From Spirochaetaceae bacterium (GTDB lineage Bacteria; Spirochaetota; Spirochaetia; SZUA-6; Bin103), in assembly GCA_028820215.1 (NCBI GenBank), contig JAPPKD010000172.1:1-64000 (forward strand): 64,000 bases of DNA. The letters run 5' to 3'. Of this stretch, positions 8,429 to 17,426 are shown one piece after another. Position numbers and translations under genes: made by a program. The notes under the pieces are model-generated. The model ran no database searches and was not told the DNA's origin. It was given only the letters and a program-made list of their open reading frames with translations. Every line of letters starts with the position of its first letter. Position 1 is the stretch's first letter.

Positions 8429-10315
8429 ATGACGAACCGGAAACTCATGTCGTGCACGGCGATACTGCTCGGCCTGGTGCTGACGGCACCGGGCCTCTGG
8501 GCACAGGACTACCAGGAAGCGCCGGCGCTGGCCGCGATGGTGCAGGAGGGGACGCTTCCCCCGGTCCAGGAACGGCTTCCCGCCGAGCCGCTGGTGATCG
8601 AGCCCGTCGAGGAGATCGGCCAGTACGGCGGCACGTGGGAGAAGCTCATCTCTTCGGCGGGGCAGACGGCTCTGATGACCATCTATGCCTACGACAGGCT
8701 GTTGCGCTGGAACCCGGACGCCACGGCGATCGAGCCCAACATCGCCACGAGTTATGAGGTCACCGACGGCGGCAAGACCTTCGTGTTCCACCTCCGGGAA
8801 GGCATGAAATGGTCGGACGGCCACCCCTTCACGGCCGACGACTTCGTCTTCTGGTACGAGGACATGCTGTTGAACGAGGATCTGACGCCCAGCTTCCCCA
8901 CCTGGCTCATGGCGGGCGGTGAACCGGTCGTGATCGAGAAGATCGACGACTACACCGTCAGGTTCCGCTTTGCCGCGCCGTACGGGCTTCTGCCCGAGTA
9001 CCTGTCCTATTTCAACCTGCCCTTTCGCCCCAAGCACTATCTGCAGCAGTTCCATCCGGCGTATGCCGATCAGGACGACCTGGACAAGCTCATAAAGGAA
9101 GAAGGGGTCGAACACTGGTACCAGCTCTTCCAGAACAAGGACCAGTGGTACCGCAAGTTCAACCCTGACCTGCCGGTCGTCGAGCCCTGGGTGGTCACCA
9201 CGCCGCAACCGGCCACGCGCGTGGTCCTGGAACGCAATCCCTACTACTGGAAGACCGACCCGGCCGGCAACCAGCTCCCCTACATCGACCGCGTCGCGCT
9301 CACCCTGGTCGAGGACACCGAGACCATCAACTTCAAGACCATAGCGGGCGAGGCGGACATGCAGTCCAACCGGCTTGCGGTCAGCAACTTCACCCTGTTC
9401 ATGGAGAACCGGGAGGCCGGCGACTACCGCGTGCTGATCTGGCCACGGGATCTGGGGTCGCACATCGGGATCATGCCCAACCTCAACGTGAACGACGAGG
9501 TGCTCGGCAAGGTCCTCCAGGACTCCCGCTTCAGAAAGGCCCTTTCGTTGAGCATCGACAGAGACGAGATCAACGAGCTGGTCTACCTGGAACAGGGAGT
9601 CGCCCGGCAGGCCACGGTCATCTCCGGCTCCCCGCTCTTCAAGGAGGAATACGCCAGCGCCTATGCGGAATACGACCCCGCGAGGGCCAACGCGCTCCTG
9701 GACGAGATGGGGCTCACGGAGCGTGACGGCGACGGGTTCCGGCTCCGACCGGACGGCGACACGCTGGCGCTGACCATCAATATCCCGGAGGGCGTCACCG
9801 ACGACCTGGACGCCATGGAGATCATCACCGAAAACTGGAGGGCCATAGGCGTCAAGGCGGCCTACAAGCCCCTGGAGCGGTCGCTCTTCAGAGAGCGGGT
9901 ATATTCCGGCGAAGCCGAAGTCGGCACGTGGCTGCTGGATCGGAGCCAGTACCCCTTCGAGCCGATCTGGTTCATCCCCACCAGCCAGCACACGTATTGG
10001 GCGCCGAAGTACGGCACCTACTACGCATCGGGGGGAAGCTCCGGCGAGAAGCCGCCCGCGGAGCTGCAGAGGCTCGTGGACATCTGGGAGGAGATCAAGG
10101 TCACGACCGACACCGACCGCAAGAACGCGCTGTTTCAGGAGGTCCTCGACGCCCATCAGGAAAACGTCTGGATCATCGGCGTCGTCGGCGAGACCCCCCA
10201 GTTGGTGGTGGTCAAGAACAACTTCCGCAATGTTCCGGAGAAGTCCCTCTACGCATGGTCCGTCGGTCACTACCTGGGACTGGCCAGGATCGAGCAGTTC
10301 TTCTTCAAGCAGTAG
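8429..10315 (+). CDS. Peptide-type ABC transporter substrate-binding protein (family 5)
   Basis: Periplasmic binding protein of the DppA/OppA family (628 aa). ATG 8429 follows GGAGG (8418-8422) at a spacing of six and begins a Sec signal peptide cut near LWAQDYQ; the longer upstream frame runs antisense-free but has no homology. Family features include YDRLLRWNPDA, the block LREGMKWSDGHPFTADDFVF, and SLSIDRDEINELVY. Family 5 proteins bind peptides but also plant and microbial oligosaccharides, and the esterase gene next to it would fit a carbohydrate ligand. Its permeases are at 12408-14557, separated by the esterase gene. Confidence 0.92.
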   Translation: MTNRKLMSCTAILLGLVLTAPGLWAQDYQEAPALAAMVQEGTLPPVQERLPAEPLVIEPVEEIGQYGGTWEKLISSAGQTALMTIYAYDRLLRWNPDATAIEPNIATSYEVTDGGKTFVFHLREGMKWSDGHPFTADDFVFWYEDMLLNEDLTPSFPTWLMAGGEPVVIEKIDDYTVRFRFAAPYGLLPEYLSYFNLPFRPKHYLQQFHPAYADQDDLDKLIKEEGVEHWYQLFQNKDQWYRKFNPDLPVVEPWVVTTPQPATRVVLERNPYYWKTDPAGNQLPYIDRVALTLVEDTETINFKTIAGEADMQSNRLAVSNFTLFMENREAGDYRVLIWPRDLGSHIGIMPNLNVNDEVLGKVLQDSRFRKALSLSIDRDEINELVYLEQGVARQATVISGSPLFKEEYASAYAEYDPARANALLDEMGLTERDGDGFRLRPDGDTLALTINIPEGVTDDLDAMEIITENWRAIGVKAAYKPLERSLFRERVYSGEAEVGTWLLDRSQYPFEPIWFIPTSQHTYWAPKYGTYYASGGSSGEKPPAELQRLVDIWEEIKVTTDTDRKNALFQEVLDAHQENVWIIGVVGETPQLVVVKNNFRNVPEKSLYAWSVGHYLGLARIEQFFFKQ

Positions 10316-10322
10316 CCTGAGC

Positions 10323-10359
10323 GGACGGCGCCCCCGTCGAACCGGCGGGGGCGCCGTCC
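10323..10359 (+). terminator. GC-rich hairpin after the family 5 binding protein
   Basis: A perfect 14-base inverted repeat (10323-10336 with 10346-10359) has a nine-base loop and begins seven bases after the stop codon. There is no U-tract, so it may act as partial termination or mRNA stabilisation that raises binding-protein level over the downstream genes. Confidence 0.65.
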
Positions 10360-10393
10360 TCATCCCAACAGGCCTCATCCGGCTCCCGCTGAC

Positions 10394-12361
10394 ATGAGCG
10401 CCCCCTCGCCTGCCCCGCCACTACCGGCCACCGCCATCGCCGGTGCCCGCGGGCCGGAGACCGCCGACCGGCTCATCCATCACTTCGTGGACCGGACCGC
10501 GCCGCGTCTGCGGCTCCCGGCGGAACCCGAGGCATGGATGCAACGCGCCGGCGACCTGCGCCGCCGCGCGCGCGCCCTGTTGCTGCGCGGGCACCCTCCC
10601 GACGCCGTCGACGCCCCGGTTCCCGTCGAGTGGACGGCTAACCTGGAGCCGTCGCCGGACTACCGCATCCACAAGCTGCGCTTCGAGGGCTACCCCGGCG
10701 TCTGGATGCCGGCGCTGCTGTACGAGCCCGCCGCCGTCGATGCCCGCCGGCCGCTGCCGGCCGTCCCGGTCGTGCTCGACGCCGTGGGCCACGGCCCGGC
10801 GGGCCATACGGCGGTCTATCTGCAGGCGCGGAGGATCAACCTCGCCAAGCGGGGGCTGCTGACGCTGTGCCTGGAGCTCGGCGGCCGCGGCGAGAGCACC
10901 AACCTCATCGATCACAACGCACAACTCCTCCTGGACGTGGTCGGCCAGTGCGGTGCCGGCGTGTACTACTTGATCATGAAGCGCGCGCTCGACCTGCTGC
11001 TCGGCCTGCCGGCAGCCGACCCGAAACGCGTGGCGATGACCGGCCTGTCGGGAGGCGGGTGGCAGACCATCGTCCTCTCCTCCCTCGACGAGCGCGTCAC
11101 GGTCTCGGTTCCGGTGGCCGGGCACATGCCCGTGTTCGCCCGCCGCGACCGGGCGGACATCGGCGATGCCGAGCAGCTCCCCGCCGACCTGTGCACGGTC
11201 GCCGACTACGACGTCCTGTCGGCGCTGATGGCCCCGCGGCCGACGCTGTTCATCTACAACACGTACGATTCGTGCTGTTTCCAGGCGCACAAGGCCGTGC
11301 CCGGCACCTACGGGGCGGCCCGCGCCGCGTTCGAGCTGCTGGGCGCCGGCGATCGGTGTGCCCTGCACGTGAGCGAGGAGCCCGGCCACCACTACGGACA
11401 CGACAGCCGCGCCAGGCTCTACGGGTGGCTCGACCGCCACTTCGGGCTCGACACCCCGCCGGCAGACCTGCCCTGGGAGCACGAGGCGCTTCCGTTCGCG
11501 GAGCTCCAGGTCGGCCTGCCGGCCGAGCGGCGCAGTTGGGCGGACATGGCCTCCGACCGGCTGCGCGAGCTTCGCGACCGGGAAGCGGCCGGCGCCGGTA
11601 CGCCGGGCGGCCGTGCGATCGACCGCGGGGCGATCGACGCACTGCTGCGCTGGCAGCCGGCCACCGTGACCGCCGCCTCCGTCGTGGAGAGCTGGTACCG
11701 GCCGCCGCCGGACACCGCGCCCGTGCTGCCCTGGGCGGAGCCGCCGCACGGGGTTCCCGCCCGCGGCGCGCTCGTGGAGCAACTGGTGCTGGAGGTGGAC
11801 GGCACGTGGCCGCTGCCGGCCACCATCGCCCGGCTGAGCGGCGCTGACGAGTGCTCGATCCTGATCGGTGACGGGGCGGGGGCCGGCGCGGGAGCGCCTG
11901 CGGACGCCACGCTGGGGGAGCGGGCCTTCGGCGCCGGCCGCACGCTCCTCCACGTCGACCTGCTCGGCTTCGGCCGCTTGAGCCCTCAGCCCCAGTACGG
12001 CCTGTTGCTGCATGCGCTCGGACGGCCGCTGCTCGGCCTGCAGGTGGCGCAGCTCAGCGCCATCGCAGAGTGGCTGCGGTCCGACGGCGCCGCCCGCATC
12101 ACGATCCAGACGTCCGGCAGGGCCGCGGCGGCAGTGGCCCTGTTCGCCGCGGCGCGGGATCCCGGTGCGTTCGCCGCCATCGAATCCGGCGGATCCATGC
12201 CGCGCACCTTCGACGAGATCGTGCAGTTCCCCTACCGGTTCGACGGCAGCGACCAGTCCCTGTTCTGCCACGGTCTGCGCTCGACCCTGGACGTGGCCGA
12301 CCTGCTAGCGGCCGCCGCCCCGGTCACCGTCCGCGACGGCAGGCTCGGCGTGGTCCGCTGA
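10394..12361 (+). CDS. Two-domain alpha/beta-hydrolase (acetyl-xylan-esterase-like)
   Basis: Predicted esterase (655 aa). The first half (about 90-350) is an alpha/beta-hydrolase with nucleophile elbow GLSGGG (Ser219), a candidate Asp292 (YNTYDSC) and His332/333 (EEPGHHYG), like acetyl-xylan esterase/Abhydrolase_7 proteins. The second half (about 470-650) looks like a second, degenerate hydrolase domain: RITIQTSGRAAAAVALF occupies the elbow position but lacks a GxSxG motif. No signal peptide is evident, so it probably acts in the cytoplasm on imported acetylated substrate. It sits inside an ABC importer cluster between binding protein and permeases. Confidence 0.75.
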   Translation: MSAPSPAPPLPATAIAGARGPETADRLIHHFVDRTAPRLRLPAEPEAWMQRAGDLRRRARALLLRGHPPDAVDAPVPVEWTANLEPSPDYRIHKLRFEGYPGVWMPALLYEPAAVDARRPLPAVPVVLDAVGHGPAGHTAVYLQARRINLAKRGLLTLCLELGGRGESTNLIDHNAQLLLDVVGQCGAGVYYLIMKRALDLLLGLPAADPKRVAMTGLSGGGWQTIVLSSLDERVTVSVPVAGHMPVFARRDRADIGDAEQLPADLCTVADYDVLSALMAPRPTLFIYNTYDSCCFQAHKAVPGTYGAARAAFELLGAGDRCALHVSEEPGHHYGHDSRARLYGWLDRHFGLDTPPADLPWEHEALPFAELQVGLPAERRSWADMASDRLRELRDREAAGAGTPGGRAIDRGAIDALLRWQPATVTAASVVESWYRPPPDTAPVLPWAEPPHGVPARGALVEQLVLEVDGTWPLPATIARLSGADECSILIGDGAGAGAGAPADATLGERAFGAGRTLLHVDLLGFGRLSPQPQYGLLLHALGRPLLGLQVAQLSAIAEWLRSDGAARITIQTSGRAAAAVALFAAARDPGAFAAIESGGSMPRTFDEIVQFPYRFDGSDQSLFCHGLRSTLDVADLLAAAAPVTVRDGRLGVVR

Positions 12362-12407
12362 GGCAGATGCCTTCCATCGGTCCGGAGGCGAGCGTCGAGA
12401 TGAGCGG

Positions 12408-13406
12408 ATGGTAGCATTCCTCGTCCGGCGCATCCTCGTGATGATCCCGACGCTGGTCCTGATCTCGATCGTTTCGTTCATCATCATTCAACTGCCGCCG
12501 GGCGACTATCTCAGCTCCCACATCGCCCGGCTGTCCGAGACCGGCCAGATCGCCGACGACGCGGAGATCGCTTCACTGAAGAAGCGCTACGGCCTGGATC
12601 AGCCGATGTTCGTCCAGTACCTGAAGTGGATGTGGGGCGTCCTGCGGGGTGATCTCGGGCAGTCGTTCGAGTGGAACATGGCGGTCAGCAAGCTGATCTG
12701 GGAACGGATCCTGCTCACCGTGATCATCTCGTTCGCCACTCTGCTGTTCACCTGGGCGGTGTCCATCCCGATCGGCATCTACTCGGCCACGCACCAGTAC
12801 TCGCTGTTCGACTACTCCTTCACGTTCATCGGCTTCATCGGCCTGGCGACGCCCAACTTCCTGCTCGCCCTGGTGCTGATGTTCATCGCCTGGGCCTACT
12901 TCGGCCACAGCGTGGGCGGTCTGTTCTCGCCCGAGTACGTGGAAGCTGCCTGGAGCTTCGCGAAGGCGCTGGATCTGCTCAAGCACCTGTGGATTCCCGT
13001 GGTGGTGGTGGGCACCGCCGGCACCGCCGGCCTCATCCGCATCATGCGCGGCAACCTCCTGGACGAGTTGCGCAAGCAGTACGTGATCACGGCCACGGCG
13101 AAGGGGATGCCGCAAACGAGGCTGCTCTTCAAGTACCCGGTGCGCGTGGCCATCAACCCGTTCGTCAGCACGGTCGGCTGGCTGCTGCCGGAGCTCATCT
13201 CGGGAGCGATCATCGCGTCGGTGGTGCTCAGCCTGCCCACCACAGGGCCGCTGCTCCTGGGAGCGCTGCGGAGCCAGGACATGTTCCTGGCGGGGGCGTT
13301 CGTGCTGATTCTGAGCTGGCTGACGGTGGTGGGCACGCTCATCTCGGACGTCCTGCTGGCGTTGGTCGATCCGCGCATCAGGTTCGGAGCACGGGAGGAC
13401 GCCTGA
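12408..13406 (+). CDS. Peptide-type ABC transporter permease, DppB/OppB-like
   Basis: Inner-membrane permease (332 aa) with the family N-terminus FLVRRILVMIPTLVLISIVSF, IQLPPGDYL, the GL/DQP motif KKRYGLDQPMFVQYLKWMWG and the binding-protein-dependent loop region ending LLALVDPRIRFG. It pairs with the overlapping DppC-like gene. ATP-binding subunits (DppD/DppF) are not present in the cluster. Confidence 0.93.
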   Translation: MVAFLVRRILVMIPTLVLISIVSFIIIQLPPGDYLSSHIARLSETGQIADDAEIASLKKRYGLDQPMFVQYLKWMWGVLRGDLGQSFEWNMAVSKLIWERILLTVIISFATLLFTWAVSIPIGIYSATHQYSLFDYSFTFIGFIGLATPNFLLALVLMFIAWAYFGHSVGGLFSPEYVEAAWSFAKALDLLKHLWIPVVVVGTAGTAGLIRIMRGNLLDELRKQYVITATAKGMPQTRLLFKYPVRVAINPFVSTVGWLLPELISGAIIASVVLSLPTTGPLLLGALRSQDMFLAGAFVLILSWLTVVGTLISDVLLALVDPRIRFGAREDA

Positions 13407-14557
13407 TGGGTGACGTGCAGGCGATCCCGGGAGGCCAGGACCCTCCGTCCGGGACCGCGGGTGCCGATTCCTTCGACGAGCGATTCTTCATCGCATCGCA
13501 ATGGAGTCTGATGTGGTGGAAGTTCAAGCGGCACAGGCTGGCAATCGTCAGCGGCGCGGTCCTCCTTGTCCTCTACGTCCTGGCTGGCTTCTGCGAGTTC
13601 ATCGCCCCGTATGATCTGACCGAACGCCACCGGAGGTATGTCTATACGCCGCCGCAGCGCATCCGCCTGTTTCACGACGGCCGGATCATGCGCCCGTTCG
13701 TCTACGGCCTGGAGCGCAGCGTCGACGCGGAGACGCTGCGCAAGAGCTACTCCGAGAACAGGAGCGCGGTATTCCCCCTGAGATTCCTCACGCGCGGACA
13801 CGAGTACCGGTTCTGGGACCTGTTTCCGACCGACGTCCACCTGTTCGGCGTGGACGAGGGAGGGACCGCCTTTCTGCTGGGCACCGATCGGCTGGGCCGG
13901 GACATGCTTTCGCGGATCGTGTACGGCTCCCGGATTTCCCTGTCCATCGGCCTGATCGGCGTCACCCTTTCGCTGCTGTTGGGGGTGATCCTCGGCGGGG
14001 TCTCCGGGTACTACGGCGGCACGACGGACAACCTCATCCAGCGGTTCATCGAAATGCTGAGGTCCTTCCCGACCATACCCCTGTGGATGGCGCTGAGTGC
14101 GGCGTTGCCCGCGCAGTGGCCGCCGTTGCGCATCTACTTCGGCATCACCGTGATCCTGTCGCTGGTCGGCTGGACGGGACTGGCCAGGGTGGTGCGCGGC
14201 AAGCTGCTGGCGTTGCGGGAAGAGGACTATGCCATGGCGGCCAGGGTCGCCGGCGCCAGCGAAGGACGGATCATCGCCGGCCACCTGATCCCGGCCTTCA
14301 TGAGCCACATCATCGTCACCGTGACCCTCGCCATCCCCGGCATGATCCTGGCGGAGACCGCCCTGAGCTTCCTGGGCCTGGGCCTGCGCCCGCCGGTGAC
14401 GAGCTGGGGCGTGCTGCTCCAGGAAGCCCAGAACGTGCGCACGGTCGCCCTGCACCCCTGGCTGCTGCTGCCGGTGCTGTTCGTCATCGTCACGGTGCTG
14501 GCCTTCAACTTCATCGGCGACGGCCTTCGCGACGCCGCCGATCCGTACGCGAGGTGA
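13406..14557 (+). CDS. Peptide-type ABC transporter permease, DppC/OppC-like
   Basis: Second permease (383 aa) of the peptide-type importer. The start ATG 13406 overlaps the previous stop by one base and is preceded by GGGAGG (13393-13398). The protein has the OppC N-terminal cytoplasmic segment with SLMWWKFKRHRLAIVSG, a periplasmic insert of about 140 residues, HLFGVDEGGTAFLLGTDRLGRDMLSRI, and the EAA-like loop YAMAARVAGASEGRII followed by HLIPAF. The gene ends the operon, and no ATPase genes follow before the convergent aldo/keto reductase gene. Confidence 0.93.
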   Translation: MGDVQAIPGGQDPPSGTAGADSFDERFFIASQWSLMWWKFKRHRLAIVSGAVLLVLYVLAGFCEFIAPYDLTERHRRYVYTPPQRIRLFHDGRIMRPFVYGLERSVDAETLRKSYSENRSAVFPLRFLTRGHEYRFWDLFPTDVHLFGVDEGGTAFLLGTDRLGRDMLSRIVYGSRISLSIGLIGVTLSLLLGVILGGVSGYYGGTTDNLIQRFIEMLRSFPTIPLWMALSAALPAQWPPLRIYFGITVILSLVGWTGLARVVRGKLLALREEDYAMAARVAGASEGRIIAGHLIPAFMSHIIVTVTLAIPGMILAETALSFLGLGLRPPVTSWGVLLQEAQNVRTVALHPWLLLPVLFVIVTVLAFNFIGDGLRDAADPYAR

Positions 14558-14609
14558 GCGTGAGCCGGTGCAGGGCCGGCTGCGGGCGGGAGGCGTGTTA
14601 CCGGCTTCG

Positions 14610-15548
14610 CTACCCTGGCTCGGGGACCGGAGCATCGGGTTCGAGCAGCCCTGTGGCGCGCAGTTCCGCCCAGAGGGCTGGCGGCGGGGTTGCGCTCGTG
14701 CCGGCCAGCGCCTGGTTCAGCTCGGCCGGGCTGCAGGCGCCGAAGATCATCGAGGCGATGGCCGGCTGCGCGGCCACGAACTGCACCGCCACGTGCGGCA
14801 GCTCCACTCCGTGGCGTTCGCACACCTGTTGCAGGCGGCCTACCCGCTCCTTCACCTCCGTCGGCGCCGGAACATAATTGTATCGCGTGCCGCCGCGCGG
14901 ACCGGTAGCCAGGATGCCGCTGTTGAAGATGCCGGCGCCCATCACGGGACGACCGGCCCGCCGCTGGCGCTCCAGGAACGGCAGCGCCCCCTGCTCCAGC
15001 AGAGTGTAGCGGCCCGCCAGCAGCACGCAGTCCAGGTGCTCGACGAACGGCTCCACCATGGACCAGTGGTTGACGCCGGAGCTCACCGCACGGATCAGCC
15101 CCTGCTCGCGCCAGCCCGCCAGCAGCGGCAGGCTTTCCTGCAGTACCTGCTCGGCGAACCCTTCCGGCTCGTGCAGGTGCAGGACGTCGATACGGTCGAC
15201 ACCGAGCCGACGCAGGCTGCGCTCGAAGCAGCGTTCCACGCCGGGGGCGCTGAAGTCGTAGTCGAAATCGCCGGCCACGCCGCCGGACAGGATGCCCACC
15301 TTGGTGTTGAGCACGTAGCTGTCGCGCGGCACGCCGCGCAGGGCGATGCCGAGCCGCTGTTCGGCGAGCCCGTTGCCGTACAGCGGCGCCGTGTCGAAGA
15401 AGCGCACCCCGCGCTCCATGGCGTGCTCGATGGTGGCCACCGATTGCCGCTCCGACACCTCGCCGTGCAGACCCGTTCCCAGGCCGATCCGCGGCAGGCG
15501 CAACCCGGACGGACCGACGGTCGCGGCTGCCTGCTCCCCTCGTTCCAT
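14610..15548 (-). CDS. Aldo/keto reductase (aldose 1-dehydrogenase-like)
   Basis: NAD(P)-dependent oxidoreductase with an (alpha/beta)8 barrel (312 aa). The catalytic tetrad is complete: Asp52 and Tyr57 (FFDTAPLYGNG), Lys83 (NTKVG) and His126 (HLHEPEG). Closest in layout to D-threo-aldose/L-fucose 1-dehydrogenases, so a sugar substrate is likely. The ATG at 15548 was chosen because homology starts there and a TACGTT box lies six bases upstream; the frame remains open further upstream without homology. It is transcribed convergently to the peptide importer and divergently from the next PhyH gene. Confidence 0.9.
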   Translation of the reverse strand: MERGEQAAATVGPSGLRLPRIGLGTGLHGEVSERQSVATIEHAMERGVRFFDTAPLYGNGLAEQRLGIALRGVPRDSYVLNTKVGILSGGVAGDFDYDFSAPGVERCFERSLRRLGVDRIDVLHLHEPEGFAEQVLQESLPLLAGWREQGLIRAVSSGVNHWSMVEPFVEHLDCVLLAGRYTLLEQGALPFLERQRRAGRPVMGAGIFNSGILATGPRGGTRYNYVPAPTEVKERVGRLQQVCERHGVELPHVAVQFVAAQPAIASMIFGACSPAELNQALAGTSATPPPALWAELRATGLLEPDAPVPEPG

Positions 15549-15554
15549 GAGCGC

Positions 15555-15560
15555 AACGTA
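15555..15560 (-). promoter_or_regulatory. TACGTT -10 box, leaderless-type spacing
   Basis: On the minus strand TACGTT is followed by six bases and then the ATG of the aldo/keto reductase gene. No SD sequence is present. Confidence 0.5.
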
Positions 15561-15663
15561 CCGCGAGGCTCGGTCTCGGACCATCCCGTCGACGGAATGA
15601 ACGGGCCGGGGTTTCAGCGCCCCACGCCTACGGATACCTTCGGACCACGTCCGGAGGCTGATC

Positions 15664-16512
15664 ATGAAGACACTCGACGAGCATCTTGCCGAGTTCAAGC
15701 GGGACGGGTTCACCCTCTTTCCGGGCATGCTCGATGCCGCGTGGGTACGGGAGATGCGTGCCGCGTTCGAAGACATCGCCGACCGCATCCCCACCGCGGA
15801 CGGCAGCCGCCCGTCGGTGTTCGTCGACGTGCTCGAACACCAGCCGCAGCTCGTGCTGCGGGCGCTTGCGCACGAGCGGCTGCTCGACTTTGCCGAGATG
15901 GTGGTCGGCCCCCATGTCCAACTCGAATCGATCACCTACCGGCGCACGCCGCCTGAGGAAGCGGCCGACAGCCCGGTATTGGGGTTCCATCGCGACATGT
16001 TCGCGTTCTTCCCCGACGACGGCGTGTACCATCGTCCGCTGCTGTTCAACGCGCTGTCCTACCTCCAGGACCTGACCGACGAGAGCGGCCCGCTGCGCAT
16101 CATCCCCGGATCGCACATGCGGGCGCTGCGCATGACCAGCGAGCAGGCCCGGCAGCCGCACCCCGGCGAGGTGATCGTCTACCCCAAAGCCGGCGACGTC
16201 GCCGTGTTCCACTGCAGCATGCTGCACTCCGGGACGGTCAACCGATCCACCGATCACCGCTACCTGTTCTTCCTCACCTTCAACCACTCGTGGCTGAAGC
16301 ATCGCGCCAACTACCAGGGTCCGGTGTCGCAGGCGGTCATCGCCCGGGCGCGGGCGCGCGGCGACCGGCGGCTGCTGCGCCTGCTCGGCGTGGACGACCA
16401 GTTCGTCAAGCGCGCCAACTGCGGCTTCCTGGATCCGGACGAGGAGAACTGGCAGCGCTGGATCGCCGAGGACGCAGCCGCCCGAAAGACGATTCGATCG
16501 TGTTCACCGTAA
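15664..16512 (+). CDS. Phytanoyl-CoA dioxygenase family protein (PhyH 2)
   Basis: Fe(II)/2-oxoglutarate oxygenase (282 aa). Iron ligands His109 and Asp111 (LGFHRDMFAFF) and His188 (CSMLHSGTVN) are visible, with Arg199 (DHRY) positioned for 2-oxoglutarate. The start ATG has GGAGG (15653-15657) at a spacing of six. It is transcribed divergently from the aldo/keto reductase and convergently to the next PhyH gene. The substrate is unknown; residues 85-100 (LESITYRRTPPEEAADS) differ from the other paralogues, so it probably has a different substrate. Confidence 0.88.
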   Translation: MKTLDEHLAEFKRDGFTLFPGMLDAAWVREMRAAFEDIADRIPTADGSRPSVFVDVLEHQPQLVLRALAHERLLDFAEMVVGPHVQLESITYRRTPPEEAADSPVLGFHRDMFAFFPDDGVYHRPLLFNALSYLQDLTDESGPLRIIPGSHMRALRMTSEQARQPHPGEVIVYPKAGDVAVFHCSMLHSGTVNRSTDHRYLFFLTFNHSWLKHRANYQGPVSQAVIARARARGDRRLLRLLGVDDQFVKRANCGFLDPDEENWQRWIAEDAAARKTIRSCSP

Positions 16513-16556
16513 GGCCGCGGTGATGCCGAGGCTCCGGGCACAGCGGCCGGATCCGG

Positions 16557-17426
16557 TCACCGCTCCCTCACCCAGGGCTGCGGCGTGGTGTATCCCAGGT
16601 CGGCATAGGGGTCCTCACCGCGCACCTGCACGACGCCGCGGAAGTTCCGTTCGCCGCCCCAGGTCAGCCACGTCGATGCGCTGCAATAATGAAACGTGAG
16701 GGCCGGGCGGTACCGGTCGCTCCGGTTCTTGCGCGAGCTGTGCAGCAGGTAGCCGCTGAAGAACAGGACGCTGCCGGCGGCCATCTCGACCGGGATGGCT
16801 CCGGTGTCGTCGAAGCCGCGCGCGACCGGATTGCTGTCGACGTCTGGCAGGTCGTGGGCGTAGCGCTCGTAGATGACCCCCGACTTGTGGCTGTCCGGCA
16901 GGATCCACAGGCATCCATTCGCCACCGTCGCGTCGGCGAGCGCGATCCATACTCCGGTGAGCGAGCGGTCGCGCGTCGGGATGGGGTGCTCGTCCTGGTG
17001 CCACGGGCTGCCGGCGCCGCCGGGAGGCTTTACCACGAACATGCTCTGCATGCACTTGTAGGCGCCATCCCAGAACGGCACGTAGGCGCCGACGACGTGG
17101 TCCAGGACGCGGCAGATGCCGGCATGGGTCATGGCGTCGCGGACGACCGCGCTGTAGACATGCGGCTGCCCAAGGTACATGTGGCGGCCCATGAGCCGTT
17201 CGTCGTCCTCGGGCCAGTCGACGGGCTCGATTTCGTGGCGCCAGGTCACCCCCTCGAGGGGCGAGTGCGAGTAGTCGCCCCGATTGATCCTCCGCAGTTC
17301 ACGCCTGATCCCCGCGCGGTCGCCCTCGTCCACCAGGTCACGGACCAGCACGTACCCGCTCTCGATGTAGGATCGCCGCAGTTCGTCGCCGGAGGCCCGC
17401 GCCGGATCGAACCTCGCGATGGTCAT
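16557..17426 (-). CDS. Phytanoyl-CoA dioxygenase family protein (PhyH 3)
   Basis: Fe(II)/2-oxoglutarate oxygenase (289 aa) with ligands His143 and Asp145 (SPWHQDEHPIP), distal His229 (GYLLHSSRKN) and Arg240. The HQDE arrangement followed by TGVWIALADATVANGCLWILP is typical of the ectoine-hydroxylase-like branch. The start ATG (17426) overlaps the stop of the GH127 gene as ATGA, so translation is coupled. Coupling to a glycosidase suggests a substrate released from, or attached to, an arabinofuranoside; this is inference. Confidence 0.88.
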   Translation of the reverse strand: MTIARFDPARASGDELRRSYIESGYVLVRDLVDEGDRAGIRRELRRINRGDYSHSPLEGVTWRHEIEPVDWPEDDERLMGRHMYLGQPHVYSAVVRDAMTHAGICRVLDHVVGAYVPFWDGAYKCMQSMFVVKPPGGAGSPWHQDEHPIPTRDRSLTGVWIALADATVANGCLWILPDSHKSGVIYERYAHDLPDVDSNPVARGFDDTGAIPVEMAAGSVLFFSGYLLHSSRKNRSDRYRPALTFHYCSASTWLTWGGERNFRGVVQVRGEDPYADLGYTTPQPWVRER

